A stretch of 64,000 nucleotides of DNA from Belnapia rosea (GTDB taxonomy: Bacteria; Pseudomonadota; Alphaproteobacteria; Acetobacterales; Acetobacteraceae). The position numbers and the translations under genes were made by a program. Positions 52,845 through 63,267 of the stretch are shown one piece after another; the first letter of the stretch is position 1, and the number at the start of each line of letters is the position of its first letter. Location: assembly GCF_900101615.1 (NCBI RefSeq), contig NZ_FMZX01000002.1, forward strand, positions 1 through 64,000, written 5' to 3'. A model generated the notes under the pieces. The model was not told the origin of the DNA, searched no databases, and saw only the letters and a program-made list of their open reading frames with translations.

Positions 52845-53759
52845 ATGCAGCGGGTGATTGGTCAGTGGTTCGGTAGGGCATCGGGGCTGGCGCTGGCCGG
52901 CCTGCTCGCGCTGGGTGGGCTGATGGGCCCTGCCCTCGCACAGGATAACCGTACGTCAGGCGGGGTCGTCGGGGACACTCATTCCAATCTCGGGGCGCCC
53001 ATTCCCTGGGGCACCGGCCTGCAGCCGGCTGGCGGCCCGGTGAAGGAAGCGATCCACGACTTCAACACGCTGGTCCTCTGGATCATTGTCGCGATCACCA
53101 TCTTCGTGATGATCCTGCTGGGCTACTGCATGTGGCGCTTCCGCGAATCGGCCAACCCGACGCCGTCCCGCACCAGCCACAACACGGTGCTCGAGATCGC
53201 CTGGACGGTGGTCCCGGTGCTGATCCTGCTGATCATCGCCATCCCGTCCTTCCGCCTGATCTATTACGAGGACCGGGCGCGCGATGCCGACCTGACGATC
53301 AATGTCCAGGGCCGGCAGTGGTACTGGCACTATGCCTATCCGGATCACGGCGACTTCGCCTTCGACAGCCGCCCGATCCCGGATGAGGACCTGAAGCCGG
53401 ACCAGCCCCGCAACCTCGCGGTGGATGAGCCCCTGGTGATCCCGGTCGGCGCCAATATCCGCGTGCTGACCACCGGCCAGGACGTGATCCACAGCTTCTT
53501 CGTGCCTTCGCTCGGCGTGCAGAAGTACACCATCCCGGGCCGCACGCTGGAAACCTGGTTCCGCGCCGACCAGCCGGGCACCTATTACGGCCAGTGCAAC
53601 CAGATCTGCGGCACCAATCACTGGTTCATGCCGATCATGGTGCGCGCCGTGCCGCAGGCCGAGTTCCAGGCCTGGGTCGAGGAGGCGAAGAAGAAGTATG
53701 CCGCGGCCGAGCCCGCGCCGGCCGAGGCCGGCACCCGGCTCGCCGAACTGAGCCGCTGA
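52845..53759 (+). CDS. ctaC: Cytochrome c oxidase subunit II
   Basis: 304-residue subunit carrying the CuA centre that accepts electrons from cytochrome c. Signal peptide, two helices (about 75-97 and 119-140), GRQWYWHYAYPD aromatic patch, and copper ligands H216, C251, C255, H259 and M262. The usual E in the C-x-E-x-C motif is Q253 (CNQIC). First gene of the aa3-type oxidase operon; ctaD follows 35 bp on. Confidence 0.96.
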   Translation: MQRVIGQWFGRASGLALAGLLALGGLMGPALAQDNRTSGGVVGDTHSNLGAPIPWGTGLQPAGGPVKEAIHDFNTLVLWIIVAITIFVMILLGYCMWRFRESANPTPSRTSHNTVLEIAWTVVPVLILLIIAIPSFRLIYYEDRARDADLTINVQGRQWYWHYAYPDHGDFAFDSRPIPDEDLKPDQPRNLAVDEPLVIPVGANIRVLTTGQDVIHSFFVPSLGVQKYTIPGRTLETWFRADQPGTYYGQCNQICGTNHWFMPIMVRAVPQAEFQAWVEEAKKKYAAAEPAPAEAGTRLAELSR

Positions 53760-53770
53760 GCGGCTGCTGA

Positions 53771-55390
<1,620 letters not shown>

Positions 55391-55414
55391 GCAGCACGAG
55401 GTTTAACCCGAAAG

Positions 55415-55446
55415 CGCCACATCCCTTCGCCGGGGTGTGGCGTTTT
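55415..55446 (+). terminator. Rho-independent terminator between ctaD and ctaB
   Basis: An 11-bp stem with one G-T pair (CGCCACATCCC at 55415-55425 and GGGGTGTGGCG at 55432-55442), 6-nt loop, then TTTT. It probably lowers expression of the assembly genes relative to subunits I and II. Confidence 0.8.
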
Positions 55447-55472
55447 CCACTTTGAGGGCCTACATCGCCACC

Positions 55473-56396
55473 ATGAGTGACGTCACCGCAGCCGCCCCGC
55501 AGCAGGACCTGTCCGAAGTCCAGGACTGGGTCACCCTCCTGAAGCCGCGCGTCATCTCGCTGGTGGTGCTGACCGGCGTTGTCGGGCTGCTGGTCGCGCC
55601 GGGGCGCCTGCACCCGATCCTCGCCATCGCCGCCATCCTCTGCATCGCGCTCGGCGCCGGCGCCTCGGGCGCCATCAACATGTGGTATGACCGCGACATC
55701 GACGCGGTGATGCGGCGCACCCAGCGCCGGCCCATCCCGGCCGGGCGCATCGAGCCGGGCGCGGCGCTGGCCTATGGCGTCGGCCTCGCCGTCGCTTCCG
55801 TCCTCATCATGGGCCTCGCCACCAACTGGGTGGCGGCCGGGGTGCTGGCGCTGTCGATCGCCTTCTACGTCTTCGTCTACACCGCATGGCTGAAGCGGCG
55901 GACCTCGCAGAACATCGTCATCGGCGGCGCCGCCGGCGCCTTCCCGCCGGTCATCGGCTGGGCCGCCGTCACCGGCGACGTGACGCTGGTGCCGATGCTC
56001 CTCTTCGCCATCATCTTCTTCTGGACGCCGCCGCATTTCTGGGCGCTCAGCCTCTTCGCCCATGCCGACTACGCGAAGGTCGGCGTGCCGATGCTCCCCG
56101 TCACCCATGGTGCGCGGGAGACGCGGAAGCAGGTGTTGATCTACACCCTGGTGCTGCTGCCGCTGACGCTGCTGCCGAGCCTGCTCGGCTTCACTGGCTG
56201 GCTCTACGCAGCCGCCGCGGTGCTGCTCGGGGTGGAATTCCTGCGCCACGCCATCGCCGTCTACCGGGACCGGCAGGACGAGACCGGCCGCAGCCTCACC
56301 GAGGACCGCCCGGCCAGGAAGGCCTTCCGCTACTCGCTGCTCTACCTGGCCCTGCTGTTCATCGCCCTCGCGGTGGACAAGGCGGTGCTCGGCTGA
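55473..56396 (+). CDS. ctaB: Protohaem IX farnesyltransferase (haem O synthase)
   Basis: 307-residue UbiA-family membrane enzyme that adds farnesyl to haem b on the way to haem a. VTLLKPRVISLVVLTG, the NMWYDRDIDAVMRRTQRRPIPAGRI aspartate-rich motif and FFWTPPHFWALSLF are conserved. ATG 55473 was chosen over an in-frame GTG at 55437 inside the terminator. Its stop overlaps coxF (TGATG). Confidence 0.96.
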   Translation: MSDVTAAAPQQDLSEVQDWVTLLKPRVISLVVLTGVVGLLVAPGRLHPILAIAAILCIALGAGASGAINMWYDRDIDAVMRRTQRRPIPAGRIEPGAALAYGVGLAVASVLIMGLATNWVAAGVLALSIAFYVFVYTAWLKRRTSQNIVIGGAAGAFPPVIGWAAVTGDVTLVPMLLFAIIFFWTPPHFWALSLFAHADYAKVGVPMLPVTHGARETRKQVLIYTLVLLPLTLLPSLLGFTGWLYAAAAVLLGVEFLRHAIAVYRDRQDETGRSLTEDRPARKAFRYSLLYLALLFIALAVDKAVLG

Positions 56397-56539
56397 TGAG
56401 CCCCGTGACGATGACGCCGGAGCAGCGTGCCGATTTCGAGCGCCGCCGCCGCCAGAAGAACTGGGCGGTGCTCGGCGTGTTGATCGCGCTCGTGGTGCTG
56501 TTCTTTGCCATCAGCACCGCCCGCGTGTTGAGGGGCTGA
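56396..56539 (+). CDS. CoxF-like small oxidase assembly protein
   Basis: 47-residue protein: charged N-terminus (MTPEQRADFERRRRQKNW) and one transmembrane helix (AVLGVLIALVVLFFAISTARVL). It sits between ctaB and ctaG, the normal place of the short CoxF/CtaG-associated protein in alphaproteobacteria. Start overlaps the ctaB stop by one base. Confidence 0.85.
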   Translation: MSPVTMTPEQRADFERRRRQKNWAVLGVLIALVVLFFAISTARVLRG

Positions 56540-56544
56540 GGGAA

Positions 56545-57156
56545 ATGACGCCAAGCGATACGCTGCGCCGCCGCAACCGCCGCCTCGGCCTCGCCGTGGG
56601 CGGCTTCGTCGCCGCCATGGTCGGCGTCGCCTTCGCCTCGGTGCCCCTCTACGACATGTTCTGCCGCGCCACCGGCTATAACGGCACGGTGCAGACCGGC
56701 GGCCCTGCCGCGCCCGGCGCCGGCACGCAGGTGATGACCGTCCGCTTCAACGCCAACACCCATCCGGGCCTGCCCTGGCGCTTCGCCCCGGAATCGCCGG
56801 GCCTCTCGCTTCGCGTCGGCGAGGAGGGGATGGGCTTCTACCGGGCCGAGAACCTGTCCCAGGTACCGGTCACCGGCGTCGCCACCTACAACGTGACGCC
56901 CGAGGTGGTCGGCAAGTATTTCCACAAGACCGCCTGCTTCTGCTTCGACGAGCAGACGCTGGAGCCGGGCCAGAAGGCCGACATGCCGCTCAGCTTCTGG
57001 GTCGATCCGAAGATCGCGGAGGACCCGAACACGCGGGGCATCCGCACCATCACCATCAGCTACACCTTCTTCCGCAGCCTCGACGATGCCGCCCGTTCGG
57101 GCGCGCTCGCCAATGCGGGCCAGCATGTCGGCGCCGCCCGCACCGCCACGCCGTGA
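56545..57156 (+). CDS. ctaG: Cytochrome c oxidase assembly protein CtaG/Cox11
   Basis: 203-residue copper chaperone that delivers CuB to subunit I. One N-terminal helix (about 14-34), then a periplasmic immunoglobulin-like domain with copper ligands C131 and C133 in TACFCFDEQ and the conserved C40. VPLYDMFCRATGYNG is a family hallmark. Confidence 0.96.
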   Translation: MTPSDTLRRRNRRLGLAVGGFVAAMVGVAFASVPLYDMFCRATGYNGTVQTGGPAAPGAGTQVMTVRFNANTHPGLPWRFAPESPGLSLRVGEEGMGFYRAENLSQVPVTGVATYNVTPEVVGKYFHKTACFCFDEQTLEPGQKADMPLSFWVDPKIAEDPNTRGIRTITISYTFFRSLDDAARSGALANAGQHVGAARTATP

Positions 57157-57216
57157 CCAGCCGCCCACGCCACCGGTCCAGGGCTTGATAACAGCCGGTT
57201 TTTCAGGATTGATGCG

Positions 57217-57241
57217 CCCCGACGACCGGCGGGGCCTTTTC
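57217..57241 (+). terminator. Rho-independent terminator before ctaE
   Basis: Stem GCCCCG/CGGGGC (57217-57222, 57231-57236), 8-nt loop, then CTTTT, 20 bp before the ctaE start. Located within the operon. Confidence 0.7.
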
Positions 57242-57261
57242 CCGCAAGATCAGGACGCGCA

Positions 57262-58113
57262 ATGGCCAGCTCCCCCGACATGACGGCGACCGCGGAACCC
57301 GCGCCGCTCCACAAGCACCCCTACCACCTGGTCGATCCCTCGCCCTGGCCGCTGGCTGGCGCCTTCGCGGGCGGCGCCCTGGTGCTCGGCATCGTCCTGC
57401 TGGCGCATTACGGCATCCACTGGATGCTCTATCTCGGCGTCGCCAGCGTGCTGGCCACCATGTTCTTCTGGTGGCGCGACGTGATCCGCGAATCGCGGAC
57501 CCCGGGCATGCATACCCCGGTCGTGCGGATCGGTCTGCGCTACGGGATGATGCTGTTCATCGCCTCCGAGGTGATGTTCTTCGTCGCCTTCTTCTGGGCC
57601 TATTTCCACTACGCCCTCTACCCGGACCACGTCTCCGGCGCGGTGGAGGCAATCTGGCCGCCCAAGGGCATCCTGACCTTCGACCCCTTCGGCCTGCCCT
57701 TCCTGAACACCATGATCCTGCTGCTCTCGGGCTGCACCGTCACCTGGGCGCACCACTCGCTGCTGCATAATGACCGGCGGGGCCTGATCGCCGGCCTCGC
57801 CATTACCGTCGCCCTCGGCCTCTCCTTCACCGCCTTCCAGGTGATCGAATATGCCGAGGCGCCGTTCAAGTTCACCGGCGGCGTCTACCCCTCGACCTTC
57901 TTCCTGGCGACCGGCTTCCACGGCTTCCATGTGATGGTCGGGACGATCTTCCTCTTCGTCTGCCTGATCCGCGCCATCAAGGGCCACTTCTCCGCCCAGC
58001 GCCATTTCGGCTTCGAGGCGGCGGCCTGGTACTGGCACTTCGTGGACGTGGTGTGGCTCTTCCTCTTCATCTGCATCTACCTGCTCGGTGCCGGCGAGAT
58101 CGCTGAGCACTGA
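57262..58113 (+). CDS. ctaE: Cytochrome c oxidase subunit III
   Basis: 283-residue seven-helix subunit that supports proton uptake and stability. HPYHLVDPSPWPLAG, RYGMMLFIASEVMFFVAFFWAYFHYAL, GFHGFHVMVGTIFL and AAWYWHFVDVVWLFLF are diagnostic. Preceded by a hairpin terminator and followed by another at 58135. Confidence 0.97.
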   Translation: MASSPDMTATAEPAPLHKHPYHLVDPSPWPLAGAFAGGALVLGIVLLAHYGIHWMLYLGVASVLATMFFWWRDVIRESRTPGMHTPVVRIGLRYGMMLFIASEVMFFVAFFWAYFHYALYPDHVSGAVEAIWPPKGILTFDPFGLPFLNTMILLLSGCTVTWAHHSLLHNDRRGLIAGLAITVALGLSFTAFQVIEYAEAPFKFTGGVYPSTFFLATGFHGFHVMVGTIFLFVCLIRAIKGHFSAQRHFGFEAAAWYWHFVDVVWLFLFICIYLLGAGEIAEH

Positions 58114-58134
58114 TCCACCCGGCTTTCCCTCGGC

Positions 58135-58174
58135 AGGGCCGCTGTCCGCATCGCGGCAGCGGCCCTTTCCTTTT
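58135..58174 (+). terminator. Rho-independent terminator after ctaE
   Basis: Perfect 10-bp stem AGGGCCGCTG/CAGCGGCCCT (58135-58144, 58157-58166) with a 12-nt loop and T-runs TTT and TTTT. Confidence 0.85.
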
Positions 58175-58208
58175 GGGCGCCCGCCCGGCCGCCCCATATC
58201 GGTGAGTG

Positions 58209-58892
58209 ATGCGCCGCCTTCTCCTCCCCATCCTCGCCAGCCTGCCGGTCCTCGCCGCGCTGCTCGGCCTCGGCACCTGGCAGGTCCAGCGCCTGCACTG
58301 GAAGCAGGACATCCTCGCCCGCATCGCCGCCGCCGAGGCCGGCCCGGCCGTGCCGCTCGCCGGCCAGCCACCGCCCTACACCAAGGTCGTCGCCACCGGC
58401 CGCCTCGACCACGCGCGGGAGGCGCTGCTCGGCGTCGAGCTGCGCGGCACGACCCTCGGCGCGCATCTGGTGACGCCGCTGCTCCGCCCGGATGCGCCGC
58501 CGCTCCTGGTCGATCGCGGCTGGGTACCGATGGAGCGCAGCCAGGAGATCAGCCGGCCGGAGGGCGAGGTCGCCGTCACCGGCTATATCCGCCAGGCCGA
58601 TACGCGAGACTGGAACAGCCCGCGCGACGACCCGGCCGGCCGCCGCTTCTACCTGTTCGACCCGGCCGCGCTCGGCGCCGCCCTCGGCCTGCCGCCGCCC
58701 GCCCCCTTCGGTCTCGTCGCCCTCGCCGCACCGGGCAGCCCGGCCGGGGCGCTGCCCGCCGCCGCCACCCGGCTGCCGCGGCCGGACAACCCGCATCTCG
58801 GCTATGCCATCACCTGGTACGGCCTGGCCGCTGCCCTGGTCGGCGTGCTGATCGCCTTCCTCCTCCGCCGCCGCAGGGAGCCCGCCGCATGA
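58209..58892 (+). CDS. SURF1-family oxidase assembly protein
   Basis: 227-residue Shy1/SURF1 protein that helps insert haem a. Two terminal helices (about 3-20 and 202-220) flank a periplasmic domain. LGTWQVQRLHWKQDIL, RGWVPMERSQE and NPHLGYAITWYGLAAALVGV are typical. ATG 58209; an adjacent in-frame GTG at 58206 would add one residue. Stop overlaps the M32 gene (ATGA). Confidence 0.94.
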   Translation: MRRLLLPILASLPVLAALLGLGTWQVQRLHWKQDILARIAAAEAGPAVPLAGQPPPYTKVVATGRLDHAREALLGVELRGTTLGAHLVTPLLRPDAPPLLVDRGWVPMERSQEISRPEGEVAVTGYIRQADTRDWNSPRDDPAGRRFYLFDPAALGAALGLPPPAPFGLVALAAPGSPAGALPAAATRLPRPDNPHLGYAITWYGLAAALVGVLIAFLLRRRREPAA

Positions 58893-60367
58893 GCGCCTAT
58901 GCCCGCCTCGCCGCCCGCTTCGCCCGCATCGCCACGCTCGGCGAGGCGAGCGCCATGCTGCACTGGGATGCCAGCGCCATCATGCCGCCCGGCGGCGGCG
59001 GCGCCCGCGGCGAGCAGCTGGCCGTCCTCGCCGGCCTCCGCCATGAGCTGCTGACCGCGCCGGAGGTCGCCGGCGACCTCGCCGAGGCCGGCGCCGAGGG
59101 CCGGTGGGAGAGCGCCAACCTCGCCCTCATGCACCGCGCCCATCGCCGCGCCACCGCGCTGCCTACCGCCCTGGTGGAGGCGACGGAGCGCGCCAATGCC
59201 GCCTGCGAGAAGGTCTGGCGCAACGCCAAGGCGCAATCCGACTTCGCCATGGTCCGCCCCCATCTGGAGGAGGTCGTCCGCCTGCAGCGCGAGACCGCCG
59301 CCGCCCTCTCCGCCGCGCTCGGCCTCAGCCCCTACGATGCGCTGATGGACAGCTACCAGCCCGGCATCGGTGCCGCGGATGTCGAGCCCGTCTTCGCCGC
59401 CTACGAGGCCTTCCTGGCCGAGGCCCTGCCGCAGGCGGAGGCGCTGCAGGCCGGGCGAGGGGCGCCCCAGCCGCTCGCGGGGCCCTTCCCGGTGGCGATC
59501 CAACGCGAGCTCTGCCGTGGCCTCTCCGCCCGGGTCGGCCTCGACTACAGCCATGCCCGGCTGGATGAGAGCCTGCACCCCTTCTGCGGCGGCACGCCGA
59601 CCGATATCCGCATCACCACCTTCTATGCCGAGGAGGAGGTGGGCAAGGCGCTGATGGGCGTGCTGCACGAGACCGGCCACGCGCTCTACGAGGCCGGCCT
59701 GCCCGCCGCCTGGGCCCGCCAGCCGGTCGGCGAGGCCGCCGGCATGGCCGCGCATGAGAGCCAGAGCCTCATCATGGAGATGCAGGCCTGCCGGTCCGAC
59801 GCCTTCCTCACCTTCCTCGGCGGCGAGCTGCACCGCGCCTTCGGCGGCGACCCGGCGCCCTATGCCCCGGCCAACCTGGCGAAGCTCTGGCGCCGGGTGT
59901 CGCGCGGCTTCATCCGGGTCGATGCGGATGAGCTGACCTACCCGGCCCATGTCATCCTGCGCTTCCGGCTGGAGCGCGCGATGATCGAGGGCGACCTTGC
60001 CGTCGCCGATCTGCCCGGTGCCTGGGCCGAGAGCTTCACCCGCCTGCTCGGCCTCGCCCCGCCCGATGACGCGCGCGGCTGCCTGCAGGACATCCACTGG
60101 CATGACGGCGCCTTCGGCTATTTCCCGAGCTATACCCTCGGCGCCATGGCCGCCGCCCAGCTGATGGGCGCCGCCCGCCGCGCCCTGCCGGACATGGACG
60201 CGGCGCTGGCCCTGGGCGACATGGCGCCGCTGCTTCGCTGGCTGCGGGCGAATGTGCATGCCCATGGCTCCCGCCTCGGCTTCCAGGACCTGCTGCGCGC
60301 CGCGACCGGCAAGCCGCTCGACCCGGAGGATTTCATGGCGCATCTGCGCGGGCGCTATCTTCAGTAA
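58889..60367 (+). CDS. M32 family carboxypeptidase (Taq type)
   Basis: 492-residue zinc carboxypeptidase. The active site HETGHALYE gives H260, E261 and H264; HESQSLIMEMQ with the third ligand glutamate follows, and FIRVDADELTYPAHVILRF is a family motif. Cytoplasmic, all-helical. Translationally coupled to SURF1 by ATGA; no functional link is evident. Confidence 0.95.
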   Translation: MSAYARLAARFARIATLGEASAMLHWDASAIMPPGGGGARGEQLAVLAGLRHELLTAPEVAGDLAEAGAEGRWESANLALMHRAHRRATALPTALVEATERANAACEKVWRNAKAQSDFAMVRPHLEEVVRLQRETAAALSAALGLSPYDALMDSYQPGIGAADVEPVFAAYEAFLAEALPQAEALQAGRGAPQPLAGPFPVAIQRELCRGLSARVGLDYSHARLDESLHPFCGGTPTDIRITTFYAEEEVGKALMGVLHETGHALYEAGLPAAWARQPVGEAAGMAAHESQSLIMEMQACRSDAFLTFLGGELHRAFGGDPAPYAPANLAKLWRRVSRGFIRVDADELTYPAHVILRFRLERAMIEGDLAVADLPGAWAESFTRLLGLAPPDDARGCLQDIHWHDGAFGYFPSYTLGAMAAAQLMGAARRALPDMDAALALGDMAPLLRWLRANVHAHGSRLGFQDLLRAATGKPLDPEDFMAHLRGRYLQ

Positions 60368-60394
60368 CCTCGGCCCGGCTGGCAGAAGGGCGGG

Positions 60395-61423
60395 ATGCAC
60401 CGCAACCACGCCCTCGACAGCCTGCGCGGCCTCGCGGCCCTCGCCGTGGCGCTTGGCCATTGCGTGCTCACCGTCACCGGCCAGGCTGCCTGGGAGGCCC
60501 GGCTTGCCGACTTCCCCCGGCTCGATACGGCGACCATCCTGGCGCGCCTCGCCCATGTCGCCGCACCGAGCGATGCGGCGGTCATGCTCTTCTTCGCCCT
60601 CAGCGGCCATGTGCTCTGGCTGGCCTGCGCCCGGCATCCCGGTGGGCTGCTGGGCGGCCTGCCCGACTGGACGCTCGCCCGCCTCTACCGGCTTCTGCCC
60701 GTCGCCATGATGAGTGCCCTGCCGCTCGGCCTGCTCGCCGGGGCGGGGGCGGAGAGGCTGGTCGGCAACATGCTGCTGCTGCGCTACGACCTGAACGGCC
60801 CTGCCTGGTCCCTCCAGGTGGAGATGGTGGCGAGCCTCGGCCTCTTCCTCGTGCACCGGGCGGTGGGCGGGCGGGCAGGGGGGCTCGCCATCGCCCTCGC
60901 GCTTTCGGTCCTGGCGCTGCCGCTGCTGCGCGGCCCGCTGCCGATGGCGGTCTATTTCCCCGTCTTCCTTGCCGGCGCCTTGATCGGCGCCATGCCGCCC
61001 CTGCTGTGGCGTGGCCCGGCCCCGGCCCCGATCCTGGCCCTGGGGCTCGCCGCGCTGCTGCTGGGCAGCCTCCTTCTCGGCCATGGCGGCCCCGGCCGGG
61101 CGGCGGAGTCGCTCGGCGCCGTGCTGGTGGTGGCCTGGGTCGCCTGGCGGCGCCCCGCCTGGCTGCTGCGGCCGGCGCTGCTGTTCCTCGGCCGCATCAG
61201 CTACCCTTTCTATCTCTCCCACACCCTCGGCCTCGCCCTGGCCGCGCCGCTGGTGGCACGCGCGGGCGATATCGGCCCCGCCGCCCAGATTGGCCTCTTC
61301 GCCCTTCTCTCCCTCGCCATCGCCCTGCCGCTCGCCTGGCTGCTGCATGTCGCGGTGGAGGCGCCGCTGATGCGGGCCCGGCCGCGCCTGCCCGCGCCGC
61401 GGGTCGAACATATAGCTTCCTAG
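60395..61423 (+). CDS. Acyltransferase 3 (OafA/YrhL-like) membrane protein
   Basis: 342-residue polytopic membrane protein. LDSLRGLAALAVALGHCVL is the acyltransferase-3 start with the catalytic-region H; PAWSLQVEM and FLGRISYPFYLSHTLGL are later signatures. Members O-acylate sugars, lipids or peptidoglycan on the outer side. Substrate unknown. Its 3' end holds the candidate MarR operator. Confidence 0.9.
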   Translation: MHRNHALDSLRGLAALAVALGHCVLTVTGQAAWEARLADFPRLDTATILARLAHVAAPSDAAVMLFFALSGHVLWLACARHPGGLLGGLPDWTLARLYRLLPVAMMSALPLGLLAGAGAERLVGNMLLLRYDLNGPAWSLQVEMVASLGLFLVHRAVGGRAGGLAIALALSVLALPLLRGPLPMAVYFPVFLAGALIGAMPPLLWRGPAPAPILALGLAALLLGSLLLGHGGPGRAAESLGAVLVVAWVAWRRPAWLLRPALLFLGRISYPFYLSHTLGLALAAPLVARAGDIGPAAQIGLFALLSLAIALPLAWLLHVAVEAPLMRARPRLPAPRVEHIAS

Positions 61424-61427
61424 CTAT
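61412..61427. promoter_or_regulatory. Inverted repeat before the MarR gene, candidate SlyA/MarR operator
   Basis: ATAGCTTCCTAGCTAT, a perfect 6-4-6 inverted repeat 24 bp upstream of the MarR start, overlapping the acyltransferase stop codon. It resembles SlyA-type sites (TTAGCAAGCTAA). Suggests autoregulation. Confidence 0.55.
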
Positions 61428-61451
61428 CCCCGCCCGGTCTAGCCTGCGCCG

Positions 61452-61913
61452 ATGCGGGACGGCTCAACCCTTGCGCATACCCAGTGGCGCCTCGGCCTGA
61501 CCATCGCGCAGATTGCGCGGCGGTGGCGCGGGCGGCTCGACGCGCGCATCGCTGATTTCGGCCTTACCGAGGCGCGCTGGCTGGCGCTGCTCACCCTCTC
61601 CCGCTACGGCGACGGGCTGACCCAGAAGGATCTGGCCAACCGGCTGCTGATCGAGGGGCCGACCCTGGTCCGCACTCTGGATTGGCTGGAAGGCGAGGGG
61701 CTGGTGGAGCGCCGCAGCTCCGCCCAGGACCGCCGTGCCAAGACCCTGCACCTGACCGAACGCGCCGGCCCGCTCATCCAGCGCATCGAGGCCGCGGCGA
61801 CCATCGTCCGCGCCGAGATCCTCGCCGACATCCCGGAGGACGACCTGGCCGCCTGCCTCGCCGTGCTGGAGCGCGTGGCGACCGGCCTCGCTACGCCCCC
61901 GGCCGGCGGCTGA
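61452..61913 (+). CDS. MarR/SlyA-family transcriptional regulator
   Basis: 153-residue winged-helix dimer. LTEARWLALLTLSRYGDGLTQKDLANRL and GPTLVRTLDWLEGEGLVERRSSAQDRRAKTLHLTERAG are the recognition helix and wing of the SlyA-like group. Ligand unknown; probable autoregulation via the repeat at 61412. Converges with the disrupted SOUL gene (23-bp overlap). Confidence 0.93.
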   Translation: MRDGSTLAHTQWRLGLTIAQIARRWRGRLDARIADFGLTEARWLALLTLSRYGDGLTQKDLANRLLIEGPTLVRTLDWLEGEGLVERRSSAQDRRAKTLHLTERAGPLIQRIEAAATIVRAEILADIPEDDLAACLAVLERVATGLATPPAGG

Positions 61914-62544
61914 CACCCACCACCGCCTCGTTCCGCCGCAGCGGCGGCAGGGTCCAGGGCGGATCATAGAACCAGTCGAAGGCCTCGCCCCCGGCCTGCC
62001 ACGGACCGGCGGCGAGCGCCGCCAGCAGCCTCGCCCGCGCGGCGGCCGCGGCCTCGGCATCCGGAACTCCGGGATAGCGCAGCACGGCAACCCGCTCGCC
62101 CGGCACGGTGCGGATGGTGACGCGTGCATCCTCCGGCACCGGCGCTGCCGCCGCGTCCGGGATATCGGCCGGCAGGAAGAAGCGGATCACCCATCCGCCC
62201 GGCGCCGCTGCCTGGCCGACCGGTGCGGTCATGGCGATCCGCTCCGGCGCCTAGGTGACGGAGGATTGGGCGACGGGGGCCGTCATGGCGATTCGCGCCT
62301 GCCCCCGGTTGCCGCCGAAGATGTAGCGGGCGAGGCGGCGGAACCCCTCCTGCCGCGCCGCCGCCTCGCCCTCGGCGGCAACCAGGGTCTCGGCCACGAT
62401 GCGCGGCGCGTAGTCGCGGATCTCGACCTCGCCCATCCGCTCCACCAGGGTGAAGCGCGGCTCCTCCGTCCCCGACCTCACGCCGAAGACCGAGCAGGCG
62501 CCGAGCAGCAGTCCCGAAGCCAGGGAGAGCAGGCGGCCGAACAT
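61891..62544 (-). pseudogene. SOUL haem-binding lipoprotein gene broken by an in-frame TAG
   Basis: A full SOUL-domain protein (about 217 residues) can be read in one frame except for a TAG at 62251-62253. The upstream part (97 residues) has a lipoprotein-like signal (LASGLLLGACS) and VERMGEVEIRDYAPRIVAET, and ends at IAMTAPVAQSSVT. After the stop the same frame continues APERIAMTAPVGQ and FFLPADIPDAAAAP, the normal family continuation. The single-base change CAG to TAG or GAG to TAG is the simplest cause. Readthrough cannot be excluded. Confidence 0.8.
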
Positions 62545-62607
62545 GGGCAGGATCCCCTCATCATGCCCTGGAAATAGGCGGCGCCACGGCGCGCGCCAGC
62601 GGCACCA

Positions 62608-63267
62608 CTACTCCACCCGCAGCGCCGCCCCCGCCGCCAGCGGCGCCAGCGGCAGGGCGGCGGCCAGCAATGCGCCGAGCAGCAGGAGGTAGGGCCGCGC
62701 CGGGAGGCCCGCCGCCGCCGCCTCGATCCCGGCGGCGCCGAAGATGACGGCCGGGATCGCCAGCGGCAGCACCAGCAGCGGCAGCAGCACGCCGCCGCGC
62801 CGGGCGCCGAGCGTCAACGCCGCCCCCGCGGTGCCGAGCAGGGAGAGGAACCCCGTCGCCAGGCCGAGCGCCGCCATCGCCGCCGGCCAGGCCTCCGGCG
62901 CCAGGTTCAGCATGGCGCCGGCGATGGGCGTCGCCACCAGCAGCGGCAGCCCCGTCACCAGCCAATGCGCCAGCGCCTTGGCCAGCGCCACCGCCGCCGC
63001 GCCGAGGCCGGAGAGCAGCAGCTGGTCGAGCGTCCCGTCCTCGGCATCCGCCCCGAACAGCCGGTCGAGCGGCAGCAGCGCCGCCAGCAGGGCCGAGGCC
63101 AGCAGCGCCCCGGGCGCCAGCCGCGCCAGCGCCTCCGGCGCCGGGCCGATGCCGAAGGGGAAGAGCGCCGCGACAAGGACGAAGAACAGCACCGCCGCCA
63201 GCGAGTCGGCCGGATGCCGCAGCGCCAGCCGCAGCTCCCGCGCCAGCAGCGCGCCCCAGGCCCTCAC
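62608..63267 (-). CDS. ccmB: Haem exporter permease CcmB
   Basis: 219-residue six-helix subunit of the CcmABC complex for cytochrome c maturation. LARELRLALRHPADSLAAVLFFVLVAALFPFGIGP and DRLFGADAEDGTLDQLLLSG are diagnostic. GTG at 63267 overlaps the ccmA stop (GTGA). CcmC does not follow; the next genes to the left are unrelated. Confidence 0.94.
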   Translation of the reverse strand: MRAWGALLARELRLALRHPADSLAAVLFFVLVAALFPFGIGPAPEALARLAPGALLASALLAALLPLDRLFGADAEDGTLDQLLLSGLGAAAVALAKALAHWLVTGLPLLVATPIAGAMLNLAPEAWPAAMAALGLATGFLSLLGTAGAALTLGARRGGVLLPLLVLPLAIPAVIFGAAGIEAAAAGLPARPYLLLLGALLAAALPLAPLAAGAALRVE

